64,000 bases of DNA from NCBI RefSeq assembly GCF_965363235.1, contig NC_134844.1, forward strand, positions 21,558,646 through 21,622,645. The letters run 5' to 3'. The DNA is from Mytilus galloprovincialis. Lineage: Eukaryota > Mollusca > Bivalvia > Mytilida > Mytilidae. Below, one piece after another: positions 12,601-23,200 of this stretch. The notes under the pieces are model-generated. The model did not search any database. It was given only the letters and a program-made list of their open reading frames with translations, and was not told the DNA's origin. Position 1 is the first letter of the stretch; each line of letters opens with the position of its first letter. The translations under genes were made by a program, and so were the position numbers.

Positions 12601-15600
12601 ACATTATATTAAGTGCTCACAACATTATAAGCAGTGCTCACACCATTATATTAAGTGCTCACAACATTATATTAAGGGCTCACAACATTATATTAAGTGC
12701 TCACAACATTATATGCAGTGCTCACACCATTATATTAAGTGCTCACAACATTATATTAAGGGCTCACAACATTATATTAAGTGCTCACACCATTATATGA
12801 AGTGCTCACAACATTATACGTTTTTTGTTGTATGATGAGATTGTTGTATGATGAGATTGATGTATGATGAGATCATTCGGTAAACATCGTTTTTTAGCGG
12901 AAATCACCGAATCCATAATTTGTAAATTACGGTAATGCCCAGCAAACAAATTTAAACAGTTATTAATGTTTGGTGCAAAAAAACTAGTTTGTGAATTTAA
13001 ATTCTTTTAAGAATATAATTCGGACTACGCCGCATTTTTGAGCCTGTCCCAAGTCAGGAGCCTCTGGTCTTTGTTTTTCTTATATTATTTTAATTTTAGT
13101 TTCTTGTGTACAATTTGGAAATTAGTATGGCGTTCATTATCACTGAACTAATATATATTCGTTTATGGGCCAGCTGAAGGACGCCTCCGGGTTCGGGAAT
13201 TTCTCGTTACATTGAAGAACTGTTGGTGACCTTCTGCCGTTGTTTTTTCTATGGAGTCGGGTTGTTGTCTCTTTGATACATTCCCCATTTCCATTCTCGA
13301 TTTTATGCTAGTATACATAAAAGTCAAATTAGTTTCGACAATTTTCCATTTTTTTCCCCGTGAGTGATCCCTATCCATGAGAAAGAAGCCCCACAGAAAC
13401 AATCAAGATCCGCCGTCAAAAGTAACTTTCCAGATAACGAAAAAAATATTCAGATATGAAATTTTCAACCTTTTAGATTGATCCTAACATGGGATATGGA
13501 AAAAAATTGGTATCAAAAATAACAGAAATCCTCAGACTATAGACAAGCTTGTATGTGAGAAGAATTAGAACGCCAATCACAACAACGAGAAGAATTCACA
13601 GTAAAACAATACTAGAAGTTCTCCATTAATATAATTATATTACAATTATATTGACATAATAATGAGTATCTTTTTTTTGTGCTTCCGTTACAAAATAAAT
13701 TGTGTGGACTTTAAATAAAATCAAAGAAGTGCTCAGCAACAAATAGCATTCCTCTTTTTTGTGTTGTTGCTATCATCTGGACCTAAACACAAATTTGAAT
13801 CTTTTTTCGAGGTCCATTGTTATCAGAGAAGTGCGATCTAAAAGATATTATTCTTCTATGACTTGTAGTTGATTATATTTTGTATCTTAATGTACCTTAA
13901 CCAGAATTAATTCAGGTCAAGTAGTTATCAAAGGTACCAGGATTATAATTTAGTACGCCAAATGCTTGTTTCGTCTACATAAGACTCATCAGTGACGCTC
14001 ATATCAAAATATTTATACATCCAAACAAGTACAAAGTTGAAGAGCATTGAAAATGACTCCTTTTTCATGGACAATCGTTACTATCCAATAATAGTAAATC
14101 ATTCTATTTTACTCACAGTTTGTTTCAATCTTTACCTAAATGCAAAACTTAGATGCATGTTTTTTTTTATTAGTTGTTAGTGGCTTTGAACTAGCTGTCA
14201 GTAATTGCGAGTACTCTCAGATCAGTACTTATAGTGTCTTTTTGTTGTTGGGATATAGAAGTAGCCGCCCACGTCTACTCTATTTTCTGGTAGATGGATT
14301 TATATTTGTACCCATCTGATGAGTTAAGCCTTTTACAACTGATTTTCATAGTTCGTTCTTATGTTGTTCTGTTACGCCACTGTCCCAGGTTAGAGGGAGG
14401 GTTGGTATCCCGCTAACATGTTAAAACCCGCCGCACATTCTGTATATGTGGCTGTCCCAAGTCAGGAGGTGCCTTTATTTCAGTGGTTGTCGTTTGTTAA
14501 TGTGTTATATACATGTTAGTTTTTCGATCGTTTGTTTGTACATAAATTAGGAATGTTTTACGTTTATCATTTCGGGGCCTTCTATAGCTGCATGACTATA
14601 CAGTATGGGCTTTGCTCATTGTTGAAGGCCGTACTGTGGCCGTTTAGTTGTTAATTTCTGTGATGTCATTTTGTCTCTTGTGGGAAGTTGTTTCATTATC
14701 AAGCATACCACTTTTTTTTATATATATTAACCGTGCAAAATGACGAACAAACGTAGTAAACGTTTTTCATCCCCACAAACTCAGTTTTCATAAGAGATGA
14801 TAACTTTAAATGAAAATAATGTTAAACTGGGTTTTGAAAGGGTAAAATTTATGGATTTTTTTTAAAAAAAGTGTGTTTCCAGTTTTTGGAGAAAAAAATA
14901 ATTTGTTTTTGATTCACCCCTAGCTGCCAATATATGTAATGCTAAATTGAATTAATAAAAATATTTTCGACTTGTCACGAAAAAAATAAAAATCAATAGC
15001 CCCCCCCCTTCCCCCCAAAAAAAATTAAATGGTTGCTGCCTAAAGTTATGTTAAACACCTACAATGAAATGCTTTAAACTGCATTTTCCATATCTGTTAG
15101 ATACTTATTCATGTGAAATGACAAATTCTGAAAATGGATGCCAAAAATGACTCAATCATGACACTCAATCATGACATATATAAGCTAGCGTAATATGACG
15201 CTTATGTGTTATAGAAAGCTGACTGTTTTATTTAAAAGGTAATTAAGCTTTTTTTAAACTGAGTACGGACTATAAAGTGGCACCTTGCTAAAGTTCTTCA
15301 GTAGGAAATGAACTCGAGGAATATGTCATACAAATTTCCCTTCGATATTTCATTAAATAAACTTTTTATTATTTCACTTACATTTTGCCATTCGTATTTC
15401 TTACGACGAACAGAACTACTTTAATCATTCACTTCTTAGTTTCATCTTTTCCTTACTTATTTCAATCAGTTTTAAATATTGTATACTGCCTTATGATCAC
15501 ATGACTTTAATAACTGTTTAAATTTGTTTGCTGGGCATTACCGTAATTTACAAATTATGGATTCGGTAATTTCCGCTAAAAAACGATGTTTACCGAATGA

Positions 15601-16439
15601 TCTCATCATACAACAAAAAACGTATAATGTTGTGAGCACTTCATATAATATTGTGAGCACTTCATATAATGTTGTGATCACTTCATATAATGTTGTGACC
15701 ACTGCATATAATGTTTTGAACACTTCATATAATGCTTTGACCACTGCATATAATGTTGGGAGCACTTAATATAATGTTGTGAGCACATAATATAATGTTG
15801 TGAGCACTTAATATAATGTTGTGAGCACCTAATATAATGATGTGAGCACTGCATATAATGGTGTGAGCACTTAATATAATGTTGTGAGCCCTTAATATAA
15901 TGTTGTGAGCACTTAATATAATGGTGTGAGCACTGCATATAATGTTGTGAGCACTTAATATAATGTTGTGAGCACTTAATATAATGATGTGAGCACTGCA
16001 TATAATGGTGTGAGCACTTAATATAATGTTGTGAGCCCTTAATATAATGTTGTGAGCACTTAATATAATGGTGTGAGCACTGCATATAATGTTGTGAGCA
16101 CTTAATATAATGTTGTGAGCAAACAGCAACCATGAATTTCAAACGACGCACTTCATGGATCTCTGTGGTCTTATATTTTTAAATTTAGTACTATAATACT
16201 ATAATACACGAAATAAAGCAATTACAATTGACAAAACTTAAAATTTCTTTCAAAAGTATAATTGCTGCTGTGTTTATCCAGTTTACAATATGGATAACGA
16301 ATGATACATTTGTACATGTAAATCCAATGTACAGTAAATAATTACGCGAATGTAATTTAAGATGTATAATATTTTCTCAAATTGTTTTTGATCCTTTTAG
16401 AAGTTGGACGTACCAGACATCTTGATTACAGAGGACTAA
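3632..16439 (+). CDS. Hv1/TMEM266-family voltage-sensor-domain protein, 8 exons (5' end missing)
   Basis: Exons: 3632-3753, 4467-4843, 5656-5709, 6445-6571, 7603-7718, 8598-8670, 10822-11414, 16401-16439. All have AG/GT borders and matching phases, giving 499 residues after the first split codon. S1 (residues 14-36) aligns without gaps to human Hv1 S1, with Glu25 at the Asp112 selectivity position. S2 ends at Glu166 (= E153). The next 18 residues match Hv1 in length and lead to VFD187 (= D174) and IFD198 (= D185) in S3. S4 reads LLLPWRLIRIVSS: Arg220 and Arg223 match R208 and R211, but R205 is Leu and N214 is Ser. The S1-S2 loop is about 110 residues, far longer than in human Hv1. A basic, probably coiled-coil stretch (228-289) follows. 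The tail has four 10-residue SLxIPxS-type repeats and ends DILITED. Family assignment is firm; proton conduction is not shown. The N-terminus was not found. Confidence 0.9.
5061..5345 (-). repeat. Antisense dispersed retroelement tail
   Basis: 'gattgccaatgagacagct ... aacaatgatcaaagcccata' is the reverse complement of the tail at 14340-14712 and resembles 60343-60490. Intronic in the Hv1-like gene. Confidence 0.65.
5830..6110 (+). repeat. Dispersed 'cgtccgtccgtccg' repeat
   Basis: Starts 'ccatttatgggcattatg', carries a cgtccgt-rich block, then 'cttcaggttaaagttttt..gtcgaggtagtttttgat' and 'tgatatgatctttct'. A second, interrupted copy spans 53994-58110. Intron of the Hv1-like gene. Confidence 0.65.
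6731..6756. repeat. (GAATA)n microsatellite
   Basis: About five copies of a gaata pentamer. Confidence 0.8.
6940..7362. repeat. Pentamer satellite of CAATG / CAATA type
   Basis: About 420 bp built almost entirely from caatg, caata and acaac pentamers, with higher-order blocks such as 'gcagtgcaatgcaatgcaat'. It is stop-free in several frames on both strands, which explains overlapping open frames here; none is a gene. Intron between the S4 exon and the following exon of the Hv1-like gene. Confidence 0.85.
8160..8340 (-). repeat. Diverged antisense retroelement tail
   Basis: 'atgacagacaacgataacc ... tttggacaggcacaaac' resembles the complement of the 14340-14712 tail. Intronic. Confidence 0.4.
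8671..9722. other. Intron, no recognised content
   Basis: AT-rich intron sequence. A small palindrome 'gcgtttataaacgc' lies near 8720. Nothing else recognised. Confidence 0.5.
9725..10750. mobile_element. 1.03-kb non-autonomous DNA transposon with TA target duplication
   Basis: Ends are CACAGGCAAATTT and the inverted AAATTTTGCCTGTG, flanked by TA at 9723-9724 and 10751-10752. The outer 200 bp on each side are packed with short inverted motifs of the tcaCGTGA / tcaTGTGA type. The middle holds no transposase. It sits in the intron between exons 8598-8670 and 10822-11414 of the Hv1-like gene. TA duplication fits Tc1/mariner-type or similar elements; the superfamily is not certain. Confidence 0.75.
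11494..11645 (-). repeat. Antisense retroelement 3' tail
   Basis: 'caacactgt'-type blocks followed by 'accaagggtgatctcaggtgc' are the complement of the tail family at 220-480. Intronic. Confidence 0.55.
12549..12838. repeat. 21-bp satellite array (left arm of an inverted pair)
   Basis: About 13 copies of a 21-bp unit 'cacaacattatattaagtgct', with variants ('gcagt', 'gaagt', 'gggct'). Followed by a unique 120-bp block (12839-12962). The whole arm reappears inverted at 15511-16122. Confidence 0.85.
12839..12962. repeat. Inner part of the left inverted arm
   Basis: The block 'gatcattcggtaaacatcg ... ggtaatgcccagcaaacaa' has its near-perfect reverse complement at 15511-15615. Confidence 0.85.
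13076..13310 (+). repeat. Dispersed retroelement tail, second copy
   Basis: Same family as 2722-2950: 'cgttcattatcactgaac ... gccagctgaaggacgcct ... ttgttgtctctttgatac'. Confidence 0.7.
13918..14048 (-). ncRNA. Single hammerhead-bearing retrozyme fragment (antisense)
   Basis: On the minus strand, 14000-13953 reads GAGCGTCA-CTGATGA-GTC..GAC-GAAAC, an intact hammerhead core with a stem II identical to the tandem array at 31.1-32.9 kb. The cleavage triplet is ATT instead of GTC, so activity is doubtful. The flanks ('ggtaccaggattataattt', 'gttgaagagcattga') match the same 355-bp unit. Truncated single copy. Confidence 0.7.
14340..14712 (+). repeat. Dispersed retroelement tail with 'ttgttgaaggccgtac' motif
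   Basis: 'gttacgccactgtcccagg ... gtcccaagtcaggaggtgc ... ggctttgctcattgttgaag ... tgtctcttgtgg'. A very common mussel tail; antisense or partial relatives lie at 5061, 20840, 44680 and 60343. Confidence 0.65.
14818..15043 (-). mobile_element. Diverged copy of the 'ggcagcaacc' foldback MITE
   Basis: It ends 'aatggttgctgcc' after a C-rich run, and contains 'cgacttgtcacg' and 'gctgccaatatatgtaatgc'. These blocks match, with divergence, the intact MITE at 50882-51166. Confidence 0.6.
15511..16122. repeat. Right inverted arm: unique block plus 21-bp satellite
   Basis: 15511-15615 is the reverse complement of 12839-12962. It is followed by about 24 copies of the 21-bp unit in the opposite orientation ('tataatgttgtgagcacttaa'). 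Together with 12549-12962 this forms a roughly 3.57-kb structure with long inverted arms. It lies in the last intron of the Hv1-like gene. Confidence 0.85.
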
Positions 16440-16628
16440 TTTGTGCATAGGAAACTTTATTACAGAGGACTAATTTGTGCATAGGAAACTTTATTACAGA
16501 GGGCTAATTTGTGCATAGGAAACTTTATTACAGAGGGATAATTTGTGCATAGGAAACTTTATTACAGAGGGCTAATTTGTGCATAGAAAACTTTATTACA
16601 ACGGGCTAATTTGTGCATAGGAAACTTT
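16425..16628 (+). repeat. 34-bp minisatellite starting inside the last coding exon
   Basis: Six copies of a 34-bp unit beginning 'attacagaggactaatttg'. The first copy contains the last codons and the TAA (16437-16439) of the Hv1-like gene; the other five lie in its 3' UTR. Copies three to six read gaggg or cgggc where the first two read gagga. Confidence 0.9.
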
Positions 16629-16675
16629 ATAACGATTATACATGTTGTATATATGCATCATTTGGTTAAGAATTG

Positions 16676-16681
16676 AATAAA
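16676..16681 (+). terminator. Poly(A) signal AATAAA for the Hv1-like gene
   Basis: First AATAAA after the stop codon, 237 bp downstream and just past the 34-bp repeat block. A second AATAAA lies near 16815. Confidence 0.55.
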
Positions 16682-17288
16682 AAATGCACGTTGAAAAATA
16701 TTTAAATTGAAAAAAACACTATATTATAGTATGTTAAATCTAAATGAGTGCATTTTTGTAATATAGATATTATTGGACATCATTATAAATATGTATCACT
16801 TACAATATTGCTTAAATAAATGCTGTGTGGTCGTGTATTACTTGTTATTAAATTTGAGTCCTTGATTGAACTTAAAGACCATTTCATGCATGTGACGCTT
16901 ATATTGAAAAATCAACAGAAATTTTACAAGAAAGCATAAAAGCCTTTTGAAAAAATCTTTATTTATTTGCTAGTTTACTTTGAGAAACAATGTGTGAAAA
17001 TTGCATGAAAATAAATTAGATGGTCAGTTAATTGTATGATGGCTGATAAAACAGTGACCTAGTTAAACAGACGTGCCTGGTCTTTAATTATTTACTTTAT
17101 TATTGAATCTGTACCATCTTCTAGCAGTCACTAGCTCAATAAATTACAACAAGTTACATGTTACTACCGACATGAATAAATATATAAAATTATGATATTT
17201 AGTCCCAATCTAACAAGTTGTATTTTGGTATTCATTTGGCATCCAGCTGAGCATCTAGAACTTGTTTTTTTCCCCGTTTCTCTCCAAA

Positions 17289-20200
17289 ATGACGGAGGAG
17301 TATAAACAGTTTGACTCGGCAAAGACTGATAAAATACCTATTGTTCCTGGACTTGTAAAACATATTTCCGGATTGAAGTTCACAGAACTTATTTCAATTA
17401 TTGTAATTTTTGTTGTTTCGCTTGTCTGTGTTGTATTTGTGATACTCTTCACTACAGGGAAACCTACTGTTGTTGTGGAGGAAAATGTCTGCGTAACAGC
17501 GGCGTGTTTGAAAAGCGCTTCTTATGTCGTTGGAAACATGAATAAATCTGTTGACCCATGTAAAAACTTTTACAAATACGCTTGTGGTGGTTTTCCTAAC
17601 AATAACCGTCTGGATTCGGAAACGTATTCTAAAACAGTATATTCAAAATTATATTACGAAAATGAAGAAAAGTTGAAAAATATTTTGGAGTCTCCTGTTG
17701 TTAATGGCAACGACCATTCTGCTGAAAGGAAACTGAAAGACATGTTTGCGTCTTGTACGAACTCTTATTTGAAGGAAAAGGCCAAGGGATATCCTTTCTT
17801 GAAGAAAATTCTACCAAATACAGGAGGTTGGTATGTGTTAGGTACTTGGAACAGTTCTACGTGGAACATGCAGAATGCTTTAGAAAAAGTGCATATGGAC
17901 TACTGGACTAATGCCCTATTTAGGTTTAGAGTGGCTACTGACTGGAATGACTGGAAGAAAAGGGTCATCGAGGCATGTATTCATGTTAATGTGTATCAGG
18001 ATTTTGACTTATAGTTTACTTATGCGTTTGCTTTATAATTGCTATAGCGTGAGTTTTTTTTGGTATCCATGTCCTTTACTTTTAATATCCTTTAAAGAAA
18101 GCCCACCAAGTACAAGAAAAATACATGTATTACAAGAATGACTTGCTGTACTAGATGATCGTGTGACCCTGCTTAATATCTGCGGGAAATGCATATATAT
18201 ATATACACATAACATAAGAATTCTTTAAAAATTCTTTAAAAAAGAATATAGGTATTCTGATAATTGTTTAAATTTCTTTAAAAAAAAACAATTCCAGAAT
18301 GATATTACTGACATTTTTGGAGTATCTGACATTAACAGGTTTCTTTTAAGTTCTCGGTCTGATTTAGCTGTAGGACGTAGGATAGCCAAGTATATGAGGT
18401 TTGAATCCGAATTTTAGCAAAACAAAGTATACACGATACGGATTTGGTCCTCAATTTAAATATCAGGTATATATACCATACTTCTTAATTTCAAAAGATA
18501 ATCAAAAGCGGGTGGTATTGTATGCCTTTATGTAATAGTATGAAAGATCTCAATATCTTTGGCACTTCAAGATTTACTAGCGATACTATCTAACGACACA
18601 CTACAAATAAACGTCATTCCATGCATACTTTTCATACTGTATTTTAAATTAATATGAATAAGAATATGTGGTATGACTGCCAATGAGACAACTCTTCATT
18701 CAAACAACAATATATGTAAATAAACAGCTGCGCCATGAGCGCATGATACGCCCGACGTCTTGTGTGGAAGTTTTATGCAATAATAGATCTTTAGATTAAT
18801 ATAACAAAGAAGAAGCAATAATCATAAATTGTTTTTGAGATACGGCGCGACATGTAAAAAAAAAAAACTCCCCTTTTTTACAAAATACTCAATAACTCAA
18901 AAATAAAATTGTGAGTCTTCGCCAAAAAGTATACAGATCTTTAGATTAATATAACAAAGCAGTGTGTAAAGTTTCAAGCACTAATCATAAATCGTTTTTG
19001 AGATACGGCACGACATGTAAAAGCCCCCTCCCCCTTTTTTTACAAAATACTCAATAACTCAAAAATGAAATTTTGAATCATCACCAAAAAGTATACAGAT
19101 CTCTAGATTAATATAACAAAGAAGTGTGTAAAGTTTTAAGCAATAATCATAAATCGTTTTTGAGATACGGCGCGACATGTAAAAAACCCTCCCCCTTTTT
19201 ACAAAATACTCAATAACTCAAAAATGAAATTTTAAATCATTACTAAAAAGTAAACAGATATTAAGATTAATATAACTAAGAAGTGTGTAAAGATTTAAGC
19301 AATAATCAAGAATCGTTTTTGAGATACGGTGCGACATGTGAAAAAAAAACACACCCCTGTTTTAGTTACAAAGTGCCGTAACTCAAAAAGTTTAAATCTT
19401 ATTTTCTCCAAAAAGTATACAGATCATTTGACCATCATAAAAAATAAATATATTAAGTTTCATGAAATTTAGATAAGTCGTTCTCAAGTTACGGTGCGAC
19501 ATGTTTACGCCGGACAGACAGACGGACGGACAGACAGACAGACGGACGGACACCGGACATTTGTATACCATAATACCTCCCGTCAAAATTTTGACGGGCG
19601 TATAAAAAGTTTGCAATTATAGTTTTAAGTATGGCCTTCAATACGGAAACTTGGCTCACATAGAAGAGATAGCTTTAAGCTGGGGTCACACATTCACAAA
19701 ATTTACGGCCGTCCATGACAGGACCATTCCCGATTAAAATTTGTCGAAAGTCTAATCAAGATCCTGTGAATTGTGGATGAAAATTCAAACTTTAATTAGA
19801 ATTTGTAAAACAAATTATTTAATCGCGACAACAATAATCAGATATTGTTCAGGAAACGTCGATATTCAACCGTTTCCAAGCGAATTTATCCCGATAATCC
19901 CGTTCTCAATCGGCTTGTAATTCAATTTGTATCTTTCACCAGGTAAAATTCGACCGAGTATGTTACGACTGCGTCCCGATTCTACCGAATGTAATCCGAC
20001 AGAGATCAGACTGTGACCAGACAGTGAACCGACGCTGACGGAAGTTAACCGTTCGAAAACTGTCAGCATAATCGGGATGAGCAGGTACTGTCGGAACGTT
20101 ATCCCATTAAGGTCAGCTCTATCGCAATGCAAACGGCTTTGTCTGGCCTCACGGTCATCAAACTTTCGAGCAAGATTTTTGTACTCAGACTCGAGAATCA

Positions 20201-23200
20201 ACCAATCAAAATACAGGATTTGGTGTTTCGAGCATGATTTTTGTGCTCCAAGCACTGAGCAAAGTTTTATGACTTCAACCCCTGGTCTCAGTCGTATTGT
20301 ATTCTGTAATTGTCGGGACTCTGACGTGGGTATTATTGACGAATTTCGTATTAATAACGGGACTGTTCCGGAACGGTTTCGGTAAAAACGGTTCGCAATC
20401 CTCACAAGATCTGGATGCAATCTGGACTCAATCGGCAGAAAAACAGCAATGAAAAATTTCTCCAGATCATTCCCGTTCCACAGGACACCGTCCAGAATAC
20501 ACAGAACATTGTAAGGATTTTGATCCGATTCAGCAGAATCTGTCACGACATAGGCACGATTGTAATCCGACGAGACTAAACCGGCTGAGTTTCCCCGAAT
20601 GTTACGGGACGCACCTAACTGTCGGGGTGCTTCGCCGAACTATTCGGACCCTTCCCGACCCGTAGGAATCTGTTACGAAATTAAACGATTGCGTTCAGAC
20701 AATGATATGACATTCCAGATGATTGAGGATAGTAATCTGACTTTTTCACTTTTCGTTTCGTATCGCTGTCTGATCTCAAACGGGAACAATAATCGGCAAT
20801 GTGTGAACCCCTCATTAAAGGGCCCCAAAAGACTCAAATGTAAAACAATTTAAATAGAAAAACCAACGGTCTTATATATGTAAAAACGAGAAACGAGACA
20901 ACACCCATGAACCACACCAACACACGACACACACTGAACAACATGCTCCTGAAGATGTATGCTTAACACAATCAATTATCTAAACAACAAAAACATTAGT
21001 TATAACAGAAACTATAATTGTCAAGTTCAAAATGTCTGTCGAAGAATAAAAATAATGGTAAGATCTAAGTGTATTTGAAGCAAACATTTTCAAAAGTAAA
21101 GATCAGTTTAGAAACTAAGGTTCAAACTCCGATATCATAGACAATTTTTGGTCTTTCGACCAATACTGATTTAAAGACTATTGAAGAGTCGCAATACTTT
21201 TTTAACTGAATTTTGAATTGTGTACGCAGTTGTTTATTTGTCGCAAATTTTCTTCCTACAGATAGATTATTCTGGTATGACCATGTATTGGTGGTATTAC
21301 CTTCACAACGAAGATGAGAAGGTATGACTATTTTTAATTAAGTTATAACAACCTTTACTTTACATGGTCATTTAGTCTTTTTGATGGGAAAGTTCCGAAT
21401 ATAAGACATAATTCTAATGCTGGCGTCTACATCGTTTACACTTGCTGAGATATTTAAAAATCCAAGATTTCTATACAACTTTTATTATATTTTTCGGATC
21501 AAATCGACAAATTGAATAAAATTTCTGACTTGAAGTAAAATGTTTTCCTTATTGTTTAAACTTAAGTGAAAGTTTAAAGGCCAAATAAAGCACGAAGAGG
21601 ACCCAACATTCCGAAAAGTTATCCCAACTACACATTAAGTGATCATGGGGTAGAAATCCAGATATATATTAGACCTCATGTTTATTCATCCAGTTTTAAA
21701 GAACTCGAATAAAGTAATTGAGTCGTAAATAGAGGAAGATGATCTATATCCATTTGTGATACCCTTACCAAATTTTCTCAAACAACTTAAGATATTAGAT
21801 CGGAATAAGTCTTGGAAATGGAGTCTAGATAAATGGATATTGATATATATATATATAAGCAATACCTTTTCCAATTGTGCAGTTTAGTCAATGTCCCAAA
21901 TAAGGATAGAGCGAGGCGCTCACAAACATGATAGACCCAACACATTATTTGTATAATGTCCTAAGTCAGGAGCATGGTTGCAGTGTGTAATAAATATGTT
22001 TGTTGGTTATATTTTTAATTGTTTCACATTTCACTCCGTTTATTCCAAATCTTCAGGTATGGGTTTCAATTATTGTTGGATTGACTGATTGATTGATTGG
22101 TATTTAACGCCACTTTCAGCACGAATGAAGCCGAAGTGCCCTGGGAGAACCACGCACCTTCGGTAGGAAAACTAACAATCCTAGTCGTGTGCACCTGTAT
22201 TACAATAGTTCGACTACTTAGACCACTTGGTCGTGTGCACCTGTATTACAAAAGTTCGACTACTTAGACCACTTAGTCGTGTGCACCTGTATTACAAAAG
22301 TTCGACTACTTAGACCACTTAGTCGTGTGCACCTGTTTTACAATAGATCGACTACTTAGACCACTTGGTCGTGTGCACCTGTATTACAATAGTCCGACTA
22401 CTTAGACCACTTGGTCGTGTGCACCTGTATTACAGTAGTTCGACTACTTAGACCACTTGGTCGTGTGCACCTGTATTACAATAGTCCGACTACTTAGACC
22501 ACTTGGTCGTGTGCACCTGTTTTACAATAGATCGACTACTTAGACCACTTGGTCGTGTGCACCTGTATTACAATAGTCCGACTACTTAGACCACTTGGTC
22601 GTGTGCACCTGTATTACAATAGTTCGACTACTTAGACCACTTCGTCGTGTGCACCTGTTTTACAATAGATCGACTACTTAGACCACTTGGTCGTGTGCAC
22701 CTGTATTACAAAAGTTCGACTACTTAGACCACTTAGTCGTGTGCACCTGTATTACAATAGTTCGACTACTTAGACCACTTGGTCGTGTGCACCTGTATTA
22801 CAATAGTCCGACTACTTAGACCACTTGGTCGTGTGCACCTGTATTACAATAGTTCGACTACTTAGACCACTTGGTCGTGTGCACCTGTATTACAATAGTC
22901 CCGACTACTTAGACCACTTTGTCGTGTGCACCTGTTTTACAATAGTCCGACTACTTAGACCACTTGGTCGTGTGCACCTGTTTTACAGTAGTTCGACTAC
23001 TTAGACCACTTGGTCGTGTGCACCTGTTTTACAATAGTTCGACTACTTAGACCACTTGGTCGTGTGCACCTGTATTACAATAGATCGACTACTTAGACCA
23101 CTTGGTCGTGTGCACCTGTTTTACAATAGTCCGACTACTTAGACCACTTGGTCGTGTGCACCTGTATTACAATAGTCCGACTACTTAGACCACTTGGTCG

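Noticed and set aside
15678-16151. 157- and 134-codon frames with repeated residues
   Set aside because: They are frames through the 21-bp satellite on the minus strand.
17262-17288. Upstream extension of the M13 protein (FFSPFLSK)
   Set aside because: There is no ATG; the frame is merely open before the ATG at 17289, which gives a normal short cytosolic tail.
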